A DNA stretch of 64,000 bases. Source: Neoceratodus forsteri. Lineage: Eukaryota > Chordata > Ceratodontiformes > Ceratodontidae. The notes beneath the pieces are model-generated. The model did no database searches and was not told where the DNA came from. It worked only from the letters and a program-made list of their open reading frames with translations. Shown here one piece after another: positions 22,145-32,478 of the stretch. Positions within the stretch are counted from its first letter, which is position 1. Every line of letters starts with the position of its first letter. A program made the position numbers and the translations under genes. The stretch is from contig JADMNL010000028.1 of assembly GCA_016271365.2 (NCBI GenBank), positions 98,239,501 through 98,303,500 on the forward strand. The letters are read 5' to 3'.

Positions 22145-24366
22145 GGGTTCCTTTGAGGGTCTTCCATCTGTGGTACCCCAAATGTGCATTGGTTGTCCCT
22201 GTCCTCATTCACCTAATCTGTGGTAGCAAGTTAAAGGTATAGAATGACAGTGTTCATGGCGTAAGGTGGGTGTTCCTCTGGATGAGAGATGCCCCCCATA
22301 GACCCCTAGATGCAGGAGGTGCCCAGCCTTTACATATGCACTATTTATCTGTATTTTCTGATTGTCCTTAATTACACATGGAAATTGAAAACCATAGTGT
22401 AATTCACTGTCGCACGCATGAGGCGGCTGAAAGCTGTTAATTACACTTTACAGTGTGAGCCATGTTACAACATCTGATTGAAAAAAACATTTGTAAGCTG
22501 TACATTCCACAAAAACAGTTACATGTTTGCTTTTCTGGCACTATTTCAATTAAGTTACAGAAGTAACCCCCAAAAATAAATTATGCTCCCAACTGGAATC
22601 TGGACTCCAGGTGCAAAAGCGTAAGCAGAACAGCCATTTGGGAACACCTCTCACATGGCCCAGAGTAAAGGATTCTTCACGGCAGGCATGAATGACAAGA
22701 ACCATGCATGCCTGAATTTTCTCTGCTAAATCTTAATAAAAAGTCATCAGTTATAAAAATAGTATATGGGGAGGACTGATGTAATGAGATTTTACTCATA
22801 CCCTCGGTCAGTGATTTTTTTTTTTTTTTGCTGTATGTGTATTTATTTCTCCCCCATATCGGCCAGCACCTCCTTCCCACTGTTTTCCCAAACCGAATCA
22901 CCCCAACATTCCCAGGACATACCTTCTCCTGTTATCCCCCACAGCTTACCCTCCATGACAGGGGTGGGAGTCCCTCAACCTGCCAGACTTGATCCAGATG
23001 CGGAGGTGCCTGAGTCACCAGGGCACGGAGCCTGCGAGGGCTGGTGATCATCGTGCATGGCCAGGATGTTTTCCATTTTCCCCTGGTGCAGAGGAAGGGC
23101 ATTCAATGACCTCAATGGCCATGCCACACACGATCCCCATGCGCGACACCGGGTGTCTGCCCCACTCTACCCCATTCTGCAGTATCAGTGTGCCAACCCC
23201 TAGCCTCTGCTAGGGGCCAGGCTAACACTGACCGCTGATCCCCTCTCTCCCCAAAGGAGGAGAGCTGTCCTTGGGATATTCGATCCTCCTTCTCCCAGGC
23301 AGACCCCGGTGACCCACTCAAGCCACGAACATGGGTCACCAGCGTGCCAAGAGGTAAGGTACTGATGCCTCAGCCCTCCATGTCACTGGGTTGGCTACCC
23401 TTGGCCAGTGATGCTTAACTCTCAAGTTTCACTTTTGAAGTTTATATATAGCTTCACACACCTTGGATGTGTGAAAAACACCTCTTTCTATACATTATTC
23501 TCTATATAATAACTGGAGAGACTTGATTACACACAGAAATTAGTGTAGGTAACTCTCCATTATACACGTGTGAGATCATATTTGTGTATAACAGAGAAAC
23601 ACACAGCTGCAGCCCATCAACTGATGAAAAAAACTTTTGTTTTTCCTCAAAGCAGAGAATACTACCTTTTTGAAACCCGAATTGAAAACAAAAGAAAAAA
23701 AAACATGGGGAGCATGGTAATTTGTTAACAAAATTTCTATAAATGAGTAGGGAAAATGCTGCAACCTAATCATATGCTGTACATGGTCTAAAAACTTGTT
23801 ACACACTACTCCCCATGGATAACTCTATATACCTTGTCATTTTGCATCTTGACTACAGATGTCAAAGTTGTAAACTTTACCCCACAAAATAATTTGTGAA
23901 ATTTGCCACATTTGCTAAGTGCAAAATGCTGATTATGCAAAGTTTTGACAGGTGAAGTGGTACTTTTTAATCAAGGTCAGGAGGTTGAGGAGAAGTTGCA
24001 ACTTTGCCTTCTCGTAACTTCAACTGAAAAGTGCAATTCCCCAGGAAAACTCAATGTAAAGTGGAAAAGTGGGCAATTCATTAAGATATTTGCAGAGATG
24101 AGTTTCGCAACTTCAGCTTCGTCAGTGAAGTAAAACTTGCACCATCTCTAACCTTGACCTTACTATCAGAAAATGTTATGTTTCTACAGTATGTAAGTGA
24201 CTGTACACTTTCTTGCTGCTACTTTCTCCCCTAAGCCCTCATAGAAAGTAAAACCTAAAACAGGTTACCCTGGTGGAAACATCTAAATAAAATCAAAACA
24301 ATTTAAAAAAAAGAAACCTGTATTCAATTTGTTATGCACACAATGGACAGGATTATCAAAACAACC
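22145..24366. other. Mostly unassigned; GC-rich part at 22.85-23.40 kb
   Basis: 22145-22840 and 23400-24366 are AT-rich with nothing I can support. The block 22850-23400 is GC-richer, contains several CpG sites, and has exon-like consensus signals: a pyrimidine tract ending CTCTCCCCAAAG near 23253 and, 100 bp on, AGAGGTAAGG near 23352-23360, with an open frame between. No protein family is recognisable, so I do not call a gene. Confidence 0.3.
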
Positions 24367-24474
24367 CTTACAGAAATAAAAGTGTGCAGTATGTGAGCAG
24401 CATGCTTGCTGCATGCTTAATAAGCATGCAGCATGCTCGCTGCACACATGCAGTGCCACTAATACTTCTGTAAG
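24367..24474. mobile_element. Small palindromic MITE, copy 2
   Basis: 108 bp, beginning CTTACAGAAATAAAAGTG and ending with the inverse, CACTAATACTTCTGTAAG. Arms meet at TGCATGCTTAATAAGCATGCA, so the whole element can fold into one imperfect hairpin. No convincing target duplication was seen. Confidence 0.75.
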
Positions 24475-24758
24475 AAATGTCAATTCAGATTTTAAGCTGC
24501 GCCTGTGGCATCCTAAATAGGTCAAAACATTCAAATGCTTTTTCAAATGTTTTGACACACTAATGACAATTATGCTTTCTTTATGGTAAAATAAGCGGTA
24601 ATGTGTCATATATTGATGCATGTGTCATTAAAAAGGCACCTGAAATGCTGCAAGCCATGGCATTTGCATGCATTACGTAATACCACCTTTTGGGAGATTT
24701 AACTTATGGTTGCAAGTGTCGAGGTGTGGGACAGTTGTACACATATAAGGACTAGGAA

Positions 24759-25049
24759 TAGTGTTGCTCGGATAGTGCCTCCATGGCTCCGACTGTGATC
24801 CATCAAATAGTGGCACTACTCGAGTGGGATCCGACCTGGGATCTGGATGAATTTGGAGGTCAGATCCCAGGTCAGAGCCGTGTTTTTCAATGTTGGATTC
24901 AGGGATCCAATGTCAGATAATGTGGGTCCGACCTGGATTCGGGGGTGTGGATCTGTGGTCGGATTACGATCTGACCGGATCCACTATCTTGCCAAATGGC
25001 AGGTATTTGGTGGTATCCTAATTGCTAGGATACTATCTGAGCAACACTA
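24759..25049. mobile_element. hAT-type non-autonomous DNA transposon
   Basis: Terminal inverted repeats TAGTGTTGCTCGGATAGT (24759) and the inverse of TAGTGTTGCTCAGATAGT (ending 25049) match 17 of 18 bases. The element is 291 bp and is flanked by an 8-bp duplication, ACTAGGAA (24751-24758) and ACTAGGAT (25050-25057), with one mismatch. An 8-bp duplication and a TAGTG start are hallmarks of the hAT superfamily. The inside repeats GGATCCGACC/GGTCAGATCC words in both directions and has no coding capacity. Confidence 0.85.
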
Positions 25050-25231
25050 ACTAGGATGCCCATTTTTTAACACCTGATTGACAAAATTAAGTCCAGAGGA
25101 ACCCTTGTGTGGAGGATACAGTCCACAAATAGCTAATAATAAAGATTCAAGTCCGATTTGCTGATCAGTTTTCTCTTTGTTTTATCGTCCACCACAAACA
25201 AGCAACATTTCATGGCTTCGCCATTTCTTCA

Positions 25232-25460
25232 GGTTGGTGGTTTCCATTACTCACATACAAAAGAGCTCATTGGAAAAATCTGGCTGTTAGCATGTAAAGT
25301 ATCACAGCTTATTTGACTTCCCAGGTGACTTGTATTTCCCATTTCTTGCACAAAGTGATTTCTAGGTTAAAGTAAAGGTTTGCCAGGACCAGCCGACTTC
25401 CGTTTCTGTCACGGGAAGTCGGCTAGTCATCAATTGTATATGAGTAACAACCACCAAACT
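25232..25460. mobile_element. Fold-back element with an inner hairpin
   Basis: Outer arms 25232-25258 and 25435-25460 are inverted (GGTTGGTGG...CATACA against the inverse of TGTATATGAGTAACAACC). Inside, 25387-25401 and 25414-25428 form a 15-bp stem (GACCAGCCGACTTCC, one mismatch) with a 12-base loop. Probably a MITE. Ends not resolved. Confidence 0.55.
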
Positions 25461-25658
25461 AAAAAGTAAATAGGCAAACAGGAGCTGAACCTTTCATTGT
25501 TAGCTATATGTGGGACAGTTGTTCCCAAGTTCTAAGCACCTTTGAACATCCAGGCCATGTTATCTACAGTAACATGGTTCTGTTTTAACTGAACCAGGGC
25601 AAGCATTAAACTCACTCATGTTTTGATTACATATCTTTAATACACCCTTTGGAAAGCC

Positions 25659-25914
25659 AATGTTGCACAGTGGTTAGAGGACACAGAGCTGTGAGCTGGA
25701 GACTAGGGTTGAATCCTACCAGTATCACTTACTCAGTACCTAATCTAAAGCAGATCTCTCTCTCTTCCCCCTCCCTATCTCTTCCTCTTTCACTCTATTT
25801 CCTTCCCTTCCCTTCCCTTGATAGCCTCTTTGTGATCACCTAACAGCTGATGCAACTACACAGGCTTGTAAAGTGCTTTGAGATGCAGTCTTTATGAGAG
25901 GTGCTATATAAAAT
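25659..25914 (+). mobile_element. tRNA-derived SINE, second family
   Basis: Head TGTTGCACAGTGGTTAGAGG (25661) and box B-like GGGTTGAATCCTAC (about 25707). The middle is a CT-rich expansion with three CCCTT repeats (25803-25819). The 3' part reads TTGTAAAGTGCTTTGAGATG and ends GGTGCTATATAAAATG, a tail type common in vertebrate SINEs and related LINEs. Confidence 0.7.
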
Positions 25915-26009
25915 GATCCCACACTAAACCAGCTTGGGGCTGAGTACATCATGGAGGTGACACACTTGGCTTCTCCTGAGAAGGGACGGAGTGAGATACT
26001 CAGCATTCC

Positions 26010-26070
26010 CATGGTAACGGCCTGGTCACTCAGCAGTTGCATGGTAAGGGCGCTGGTCACTCAGCAGTCG
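26010..26070 (+). repeat. Tandem duplication, ~30-bp unit
   Basis: Two units, 26010-26039 and 26040-26070, both CATGGTAA...CTGGTCACTCAGCAGT, followed by the start of a third (CATGGTACA). Confidence 0.8.
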
Positions 26071-26098
26071 CATGGTACAGTGTGCCTATCACTACTGC

Positions 26099-26152
26099 TC
26101 CAGGATCAGTTTATCAGCTGAATTGATCCAGGACCAGTTTATCAGCCTTTCT
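26099..26152 (+). repeat. Tandem duplication, ~28-bp unit
   Basis: TCCAGGATCAGTTTATCAGC is repeated with one base change starting at 26127. Related words (GATCCAGGATCAGTTTGGCT) recur near 27012. Confidence 0.75.
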
Positions 26153-26194
26153 GCCAGTGATATATCTCACCATAAGCTTGCAAAACAACTGCTA

Positions 26195-26290
26195 GTGTGT
26201 CACAGTGGTTAGGGCACAGGACTGCAAGCCAGGTGATCTGAGTTTGAATTCTGAGCTCCCTAATTTTCTTTTCATCTCAGATTTCACCAA
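26195..26290 (+). mobile_element. SINE head fragment
   Basis: GTGTGTCACAGTGGTTAGGG and box B-like TGAGTTTGAATTCTGAG match the tRNA-like head of the SINE at 25659. The body and tail are absent or diverged. Confidence 0.55.
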
Positions 26291-27439
26291 AGTGATGATT
26301 CATGGCTGCATGGTGTTAGAATAGTAAATCAAGTATCCAGTGGGTGGCAGGGAGGGCTGTGCGACTTACCTCCTGCCATGACTGGTGACCGGAGTTCAGG
26401 TACAGAGCAGGGTCGCTCAGCGGCTGACCGGGGAAGAAGGGTCGAGAATCCACAAATGGCTGTCCTCCTTCAGGAGGGAGACAGCATGTGCCGCTGCTTG
26501 ACTGACAGCTAGCGGAGGTGGGTGGTACAGCATGCAGCTGCATCTCTGAGGTCAGGCACAGGTATTCAAGTGTATGCGGCAGCTTTACTTTGCACACACC
26601 TGCCAGTGCATGCATGCTGACCTCAGGATGGAAAACAGAAAGTGGGAAAAGCAGGGGTTACACAATCAAGAAGTACCACCCCCACCTGCCCTGACCCGCA
26701 CCATTGCCCCAGGACCCTGCCAAACCAGATCCTGACTCTGGAGGGAAAGATGGCCCTCCCTTTCCCAACCCGGACACAGGAGGCAAGCCATGGGAGAACA
26801 AGGCGGGTGAGTCCTGGGGAGATGGTGGCTGGTGGCTGGTTGGGGGCAGGTAGGCACTGAAGAGTCAAGTCAGCACTCTGATAAAGAAGGAAAAAGCTCT
26901 ATAGAAAATGAATAATAGAGCAATACCAAAGGACTTACAGTAAATAAGAATAGCTCCTGAAGTGAAGTAGTCCCACAGGAAATGGATTCCAGATCGGTTT
27001 GGCTGGTAAACTGATCCAGGATCAGTTTGGCTTGTATACTGATTCAGGAGCAGTGGCTATGAGAACAATCTGACTGGAGCCCCCACCCCTCAAAGCACAA
27101 AGAGGGAGCAGTAATTTGGCACCAGCACTGAAGGCAGATATTTAACTTATAGTCAAAGTCACCCCATTGTAGAGACAAAAGTAGGAAAAACACGGTGAAA
27201 AAAAAGAAATAATAATGTTCTTTTCCATTTCTGATAAAAGTAAAATGATCATGTTTGCTGAAGCACATGTGTTGGGGTTGGGGGATTGAAACTGTACCCA
27301 GCCATGTGTTGCTGTGGTTTGATTTCCTCCCTCTTTGTCATGCTCATTAGACCACCCCAATGGTTAACACAGACTTGTTGGCAGAGCTGATTTCTAACAC
27401 AGAGCCTTGGGAAGGAGGTGGGAGGAGGCAGGGTCTGTG
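26291..27439. other. Unassigned sequence
   Basis: GC-moderate with overlapping short open frames at 26.6-26.9 kb in both strands, none with a recognisable motif. Confidence 0.4.
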
Positions 27440-27665
27440 TGACGCAGTCCTGGAGGCTGGGCTTTGATTTAACGTGTCAGCTGCACAACTTTAGTACTGA
27501 GCTCACAGGGACTGGAGTCAGCTGCCGCTGTGCTGTACTGGGATAAGTCCATACACAGAGACAGCAGTGCTGAGTCTCCAGACGGAGGCACTTGCTGGAA
27601 GGGAGGCAGCTAGCTGGATGGAGCACGATCAGAAGCTGGCTGGCTGGTGACTGCAACAGGTAAGA
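27440..27665 (+). other. Possible untranslated first exon with donor site
   Basis: A GC-richer stretch with repeated GCTGGCTGG words ends in CAACAGGTAAGACA; the GT lies at 27660-27661 and fits the vertebrate 5' splice consensus almost fully. A TGACGCA motif (27440-27446) lies upstream. No coding sequence is evident, so if real this is an untranslated leader. An isolated donor match is weak evidence. Confidence 0.25.
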
Positions 27666-28207
27666 CAGCTATTGTTCAGTAGTCAGGAGGCATGCATCTC
27701 TGTAGCTCTGTCTCACTGTGCTGTTGGTAGTCATTGGAGACTGGCACTGACTTGCATTATGTCTGCTGCCCTCTCCTTGACTTTGAGCAAAACTCTGTGA
27801 CAAATCAGAGATGAAATACAATCATAGAAGCAGTGGCTGACAAGGCTGCACATGCGGCAGGGCAGTCACAGTAACTACCAGTATTATAGCACTTTGTGTG
27901 AACTGATTTTCAGAGTTTTAGCTGACATGTGTAGAGCTGACTGTGACTCCAGTACAAACCAGTCCAGTTTGTACAGTCATACTGAACTGACCAGTATAAA
28001 CCATACTGATGCCAAATGGATTTTTCTATGCTGTTTTGGACTTTTGATGGTGGCGTATACTAGACACCACCCATTTAGTGACAGTACACTCTGGGCTGTT
28101 GTAGCCTCTTTACAAACTAACCTTTGGAACCCAATTAACTGAAGTGTGTGATTTTAAAGAGGAGAGAATTTTTATAATCGTCATCTTTCCTGGTGGTCAG
28201 TTAATTT

Positions 28208-28210
<3 letters not shown>
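27666..28210. other. Unassigned sequence
   Basis: One 96-codon open frame (27852-28142) without recognisable motif; otherwise nothing supported. Confidence 0.4.
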
Positions 28211-28286
<76 letters not shown>

Positions 28287-28326
28287 TGTGTGTGCATGCT
28301 GTGTGTGTGTGTGCTGTGTGTGTGTG

Positions 28327-28395
<69 letters not shown>

Positions 28396-28418
28396 TCTGT
28401 GTGTGTGTGCTGTGTTCA
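28211..28418 (+). repeat. (TG)n microsatellite, interrupted
   Basis: About 200 bp of TG with scattered TATG, GCATGC and CTGTG interruptions. All long open frames here are translations of the repeat. Confidence 0.95.
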
Positions 28419-28681
28419 GTTGCTATTTTACAGCTAAGCCTGAAACTGCGCTGCGTGCTAGAAAAACATTGTTTTGTTATTAGATTAGAAGGGTGGAGGT
28501 ACCGCTGTATGTTATTAAGATTCAATAAGGAGTTGCTGCACTTGACATGAGGTGGAAGTCAAGAGGAGAAAGAAAAGAGAGTTTTATCACAGTTATTTTC
28601 ATATTTATTTAGCTATTGGGCAGCTGAATAAGAGATTTTCCCTATTTGTTTTGGTACTGAGACCAGTCTAGTCTGTGGGAG

Positions 28682-28682
<1 letters not shown>

Positions 28683-28748
<66 letters not shown>

Positions 28749-28900
28749 CAGACTGACTGACTGACTGACTGACTGACTGACTGACTGACTGACTGACTGA
28801 CTGACTGACTGACTGACTGACTGACTGACTGACTGACAGATGGATAGATAGAGATGAGATAGATGGATGGATGGATGGATACATGGATAGATAGAGACAG
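28683..28900 (+). repeat. Compound GATA / GACT / GGAT tetranucleotide repeat
   Basis: (GATA)n from 28683 to about 28748, then (GACT)n to about 28837, then mixed GATA and GGAT units to about 28900. The three blocks differ by one base per unit, which suggests stepwise mutation of one array. Confidence 0.95.
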
Positions 28901-29025
28901 ACACAGTTTATTTACCTAGGACAGCCCAGCTGAGATGCAATACCTCATTACCCTTGGCATCCTGCTCGACCTAGTTTTATAGCTGAGAGGACTGAAGCTG
29001 TAGGTTAATTAAGCAATAATACAAC

Positions 29026-29144
29026 AAGGTGTGCGATGTCATGGGATATCATCCTGCCTCAGGTAGGTTATGAGGCGTGAGGCCATAGGAGGACTGGCTT
29101 CAACCACCTGAGAAGGGATGATATCCCATGATATTGCACACCTT
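29026..29144. mobile_element. Fold-back MITE, 29-bp arms
   Basis: Arms 29026-29054 and 29116-29144 are inverted with three mismatches (AAGGTGTGC at the outer end, GGGATATCATCC at the inner end). The loop of about 60 bp contains TGAGGCGTGAGGCC. Outer AT-rich ends suggest the element may reach a little further. Confidence 0.7.
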
Positions 29145-29609
29145 GGAGGGTATTGTGATTATGAAATGGATCCAGTTTGATTTTGTGAGTGATGGCATGC
29201 CCTACTTTCAGACCAGGAATATGCACTGAGATATTGCTGAGTCATCGCTGGTAACGATATCACTGAGTCATCACAACAAGGAAGGGGTGAAATAGGGTAC
29301 CAAGGAGAGAAGTTAAACCCTGATCGACACCAGGTTGTGGGGTTCTGTAGACACCAATAGGCAGACTGGATGTACCGTTGGTCTTTGTCTGCCATCACTT
29401 TCCATGTTTCCGTGTTCTGTCATCCCAGCTGGAAGTAGTCTCGGACAATCAGATTTGAGGATTTTGACCATCTGTTTCATAATTTTTTTATTAAAGCACA
29501 TATCCTATGTTATGTGAGGATAGCAGTATGCCTTGGGTGTGTTGTGAGCTGAGTATCTTCAGCCACCAAAGAAGTGGCATTAATCAGCGTAACCCATGCC
29601 TGGAGTGCC
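29145..29609. other. Unassigned sequence
   Basis: Nothing recognisable. Confidence 0.4.
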
Positions 29610-30128
29610 TTAAAGAGCTAGTGTACTGTCTAAAACTAATATTAGATTTTAAAACGCCAACCATTGCCTTTTATCTCTGAGGTACTTTTTTCTTTTCTGT
29701 TTGTTTAATTAGAAGATTATTTACCTGATGTTAGTAGGTGTGATGTGTGGACCAGCTCTTAGTCTGGCAGCTGACATATCTTGCTCTACTGCACCACACT
29801 ACATCATCAGCACTGTGACCTCACTGACTGTGACATCACTGCTACTTAGGAACAGCAAGTGAGTGACTGCCTGGTCATTCACCTGTGATGTCACTGTCAG
29901 TGAGATCGTAGTGCTGATGATGTAGTGTGGGTGGGGCAGTAGAGTAGACATGTCAGCTGCCAGGCTAAGAGCTGCTCCACACATCCAGCACAATATTATC
30001 ATATAGAAGACTTTCTGATGAGCAAAAGGAAAAGAAAAATACTTCAGAAATAAAAAGTTACAACTGGCTACCACTTAAAATTTGTATTATTTTTCTGTCT
30101 GCCAATTTTGGTTCCACTAGCTCTTTAA
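29610..30128. mobile_element. 519-bp palindromic element flanked by TTAA
   Basis: Almost the whole element is one inverted repeat. Left arm 29610-29839 pairs with right arm 29885-30128 around a short loop. Matching blocks include TTAAAGAGCTAGTG at both ends, CTCTTAG(T/C)CTGGCAGCTGACAT, and CACTACATCATCAGCACT. The outermost bases are TTAA on both sides, which fits the TTAA target of piggyBac or Kolobok-type elements. No transposase is present. Confidence 0.75.
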
Positions 30129-31324
30129 TGCAAATATAGAATGGATCATTTCAACTAAAAGGAAAAGGCTCTTTATATGCGCTTTTCTGTAGATTAGTTT
30201 CTGACTGATGTTGCATTGAGTTTCAAAACATCATGCCTGGAACTGCCTCTAGACCAGTCAGCTTTCAGGATTTTTTCTATCCAATTTTATAATAACCTCT
30301 ATATTTAAGAAGGTAAAGGATCCACTGACATTAAAATCTCATTTAGAAGCCATTCCAGTGCTGCACCTGCCATCCCAGTGCTGCACCTGTTATGGGACTA
30401 CTTGTTACACTGGTGACCCGGGTTTGGGAATGGACTTGTATCGTTCAGGGGTCAACCGACGGAGGGATGGAGGATTGCACCCCAAAACAGCTCTCCTACT
30501 GGGGCACTGCATCTTGCTAATAAACTGCCACCTGCTGAGACTATGTGGCAGTGCAGCTGGTGCACATGACAGGAGGAGGGGCACCTCCAGACACACAGGT
30601 GGGTACTTGCACACTGGCGCCCTCAGGGTAGAAAATTGGAGAAGAGAATCTCTGGTCTGCCAACACAAATGCCCCCTCCCCATAGGCTTTTGCATGACCA
30701 ACAGGGCAGGTCACCCACTGCAGCTGTGGTCCTGGGTAGGTAGTGGGACAGTATGCCCCTGAGAAAGTATATGACAAGGTTTGGGGGTGCCTTGAGCTTG
30801 GGGAGGGCATAGAAAAGCATGAAAAAAGAAATCTCTTTTACAAGGCTGAATGAGTGACCTTACAAGCTAGTCAGTCTGGAAATACAAAAGACACGCAAAA
30901 TAAATGGCAGAGAAAATAAAATTGTCTTTCCAAGCAATCAGAGCAACAGTGATCCAGGACACCTGCAGGATGGGAGACAATGATCAATCTGACAGAGCAC
31001 AGTAGGAACAACATTCCAGCACAGGTACACAGGTCAAACCACTGCTTTAAAAAGTCTGTTTTGAAATGTTCAAATTATCTGAGATTAGGGACCTTTAACT
31101 TCACGGAGAGACTTCTTTAACCTATGGGCAAGACAGACACAAGGCTTTTCCAGTGGAAGGATGGCAGCCAGAGGATGAAGGGATGCCTGGACATAGTGTG
31201 TGAACTGGGAGCCAAGCGAGAATAAGCAGTGTAAAAAAAAAAAAAGTTACTTGCTAATGGTCATGGAGTGAACCAGTGGCTGTGGTGGGATTCAAACATG
31301 TGAGCTCATGATTTACAGTTTTGT
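30129..31324. other. Unassigned sequence
   Basis: An 18-bp word CATTCCAGTGCTGCACCTG/CATCCCAGTGCTGCACCTG is repeated in tandem near 30351-30389. Otherwise I see only overlapping short open frames (30.36-30.82 kb) without recognisable motifs. Confidence 0.4.
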
Positions 31325-31440
31325 GTTTATTTTTGTGTTTGTAGCCAAGAAAGGTACACTGAGCTGGAGCTCATTTCCAGGTGCGTCTCGGTAGCAGAGA
31401 GGTTAAGTGACTTGCTCAGGGTCACACAGTATGCATGCAT
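31325..31440 (-). mobile_element. MIR-like SINE, 3' part, antisense
   Basis: Antisense it reads TGCATACTGTGTGACCCTGA and GCAAGTCACTTAACCTC, then the 3' segment with CTGGAAATGAGCTCC. It stops at GTATGCA (about 31440) where a plus-strand SINE of the same family begins. Confidence 0.7.
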
Positions 31441-31621
31441 TGGGGCTGGCAGTATAACCTAGAGGTTAGACTAACAAGTTGCAAATGAGCTTGGTATATC
31501 CTGCAGACCTGGGTTTGATTGCCGTAAGCCTCCATTTGCATAATGTGTGACCCTGAGCAAGTCACTTAACCTCCCCAGTGCCCCTGGTTTGCCACAGCCA
31601 ATGGGCCTTACCCAGTTACCA
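31441..31621 (+). mobile_element. MIR-like SINE, plus strand, nested
   Basis: Head GGCAGTATAACCTAGAGGTT (31448), box B-like GGGTTTGATTGCCG (31511), core TGTGTGACCCTGAGCAAGTC (31544) and ACTTAACCTCC, 3' end near TACCCAGTTACCAAAG. It lies between the two halves of an antisense copy of the same family. Confidence 0.75.
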
Positions 31622-31718
31622 AAGAATTTAAAAAGTGGAGGCTGTGGGAATTAAACCCAGGTCTGAAGGATGTGCCAAGCTCTTTCACAGCTTGTTGCTC
31701 TAACCTCAAAGCAGTTAA
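31622..31718 (-). mobile_element. MIR-like SINE, 5' part, antisense
   Basis: Antisense it reads from the head (GGTTAGAGCAACAAGC) through box B-like GGGTTTAATTCCCA to CAGCCTCCACTT, exactly where the 31325-31440 piece continues with TGCATAC. Confidence 0.7.
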
Positions 31719-32294
31719 TTACTCTAAGCATGAGATCCCTCTACTGTATCATAAATATGGCAGCTAATTAAATTGTTAAATACAAAGCGACAGCACATAA
31801 AACAGGAGATCAAGTTTAATTAACGTGACTTAAGTCAAAACATGTTCCATTACATTTCTTCTGAAAACCAAGAAGTCAGGCCTTGTTGCCGGTGGAAAAT
31901 CCAAAGGAGAAACTGATGAATATGACATCCCAAATACACTGTCATTGTTAGAAATAATAAATGTGGCTTCTCCTGTACTTCTGGGTCACATGGCAATCAT
32001 GGCTGGTTTTAGGCATCAGCAAACCCTGTGTTTACTGTGGCCCCCACCTTGCTCATGGTGACCCCCAGCCAAAGCAAGTGTACCTTATTAGTTTTATTTG
32101 TTTTAGTTACTGTCTTATTAAAATTTCAGTAAAGGGCATTACTGCGCTGGGCAATGGCGCTGCCTCTGACATGACATCTTAATCCTATTACTCCCTGGAT
32201 ATGGTACAGACACTCAGAGGCAGACAAACAGACGTGAACTGAATGGCAATAGTGCCCCCTAGGGCTAACATTGCTGCCTCCCTCAAAAAAACTA
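31719..32294. other. Unassigned sequence
   Basis: Contains the phrase TGGCCCCCACC and nearby words like those of dispersed repeats, but no element I can define. Confidence 0.35.
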
Positions 32295-32478
32295 AAGATG
32301 TCACAGGTTGTGTGCGGAAAACAAAATGTGCTTATGGTACAGAATAAAAACATTGGCTGAAGTGAGTTGAGCTGGGGCCATAACAGTTCTATCTCCACTA
32401 TGTCACAGGTTGTATTGACCATAAAGTGCACATATGGTACAGGCTAAAAGGTGTGGATGAAGTGAGTTGGTTGGGGGC
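32295..32478 (+). repeat. Direct duplication, ~104-bp period
   Basis: The segments 32297-32375 and 32401-32478 share ATGTCACAGGTTGT, TATGGTACAG, and TGAAGTGAGTTG in the same order and spacing. Confidence 0.75.

Noticed and set aside
22365..22470. Fold-back element around GTGTAATT words
   Set aside because: The two halves share only about 10 inverted bases; not enough to call a pair of arms.
28144..28550. Cys-Val and His-Thr repeat proteins
   Set aside because: Direct translation of the (TG)n microsatellite on both strands.
28642..28904. Ser-Val-Ser-Gln and Tyr-Leu-Ser-Ile repeat proteins
   Set aside because: Antisense translation of the GATA/GACT tetranucleotide array.
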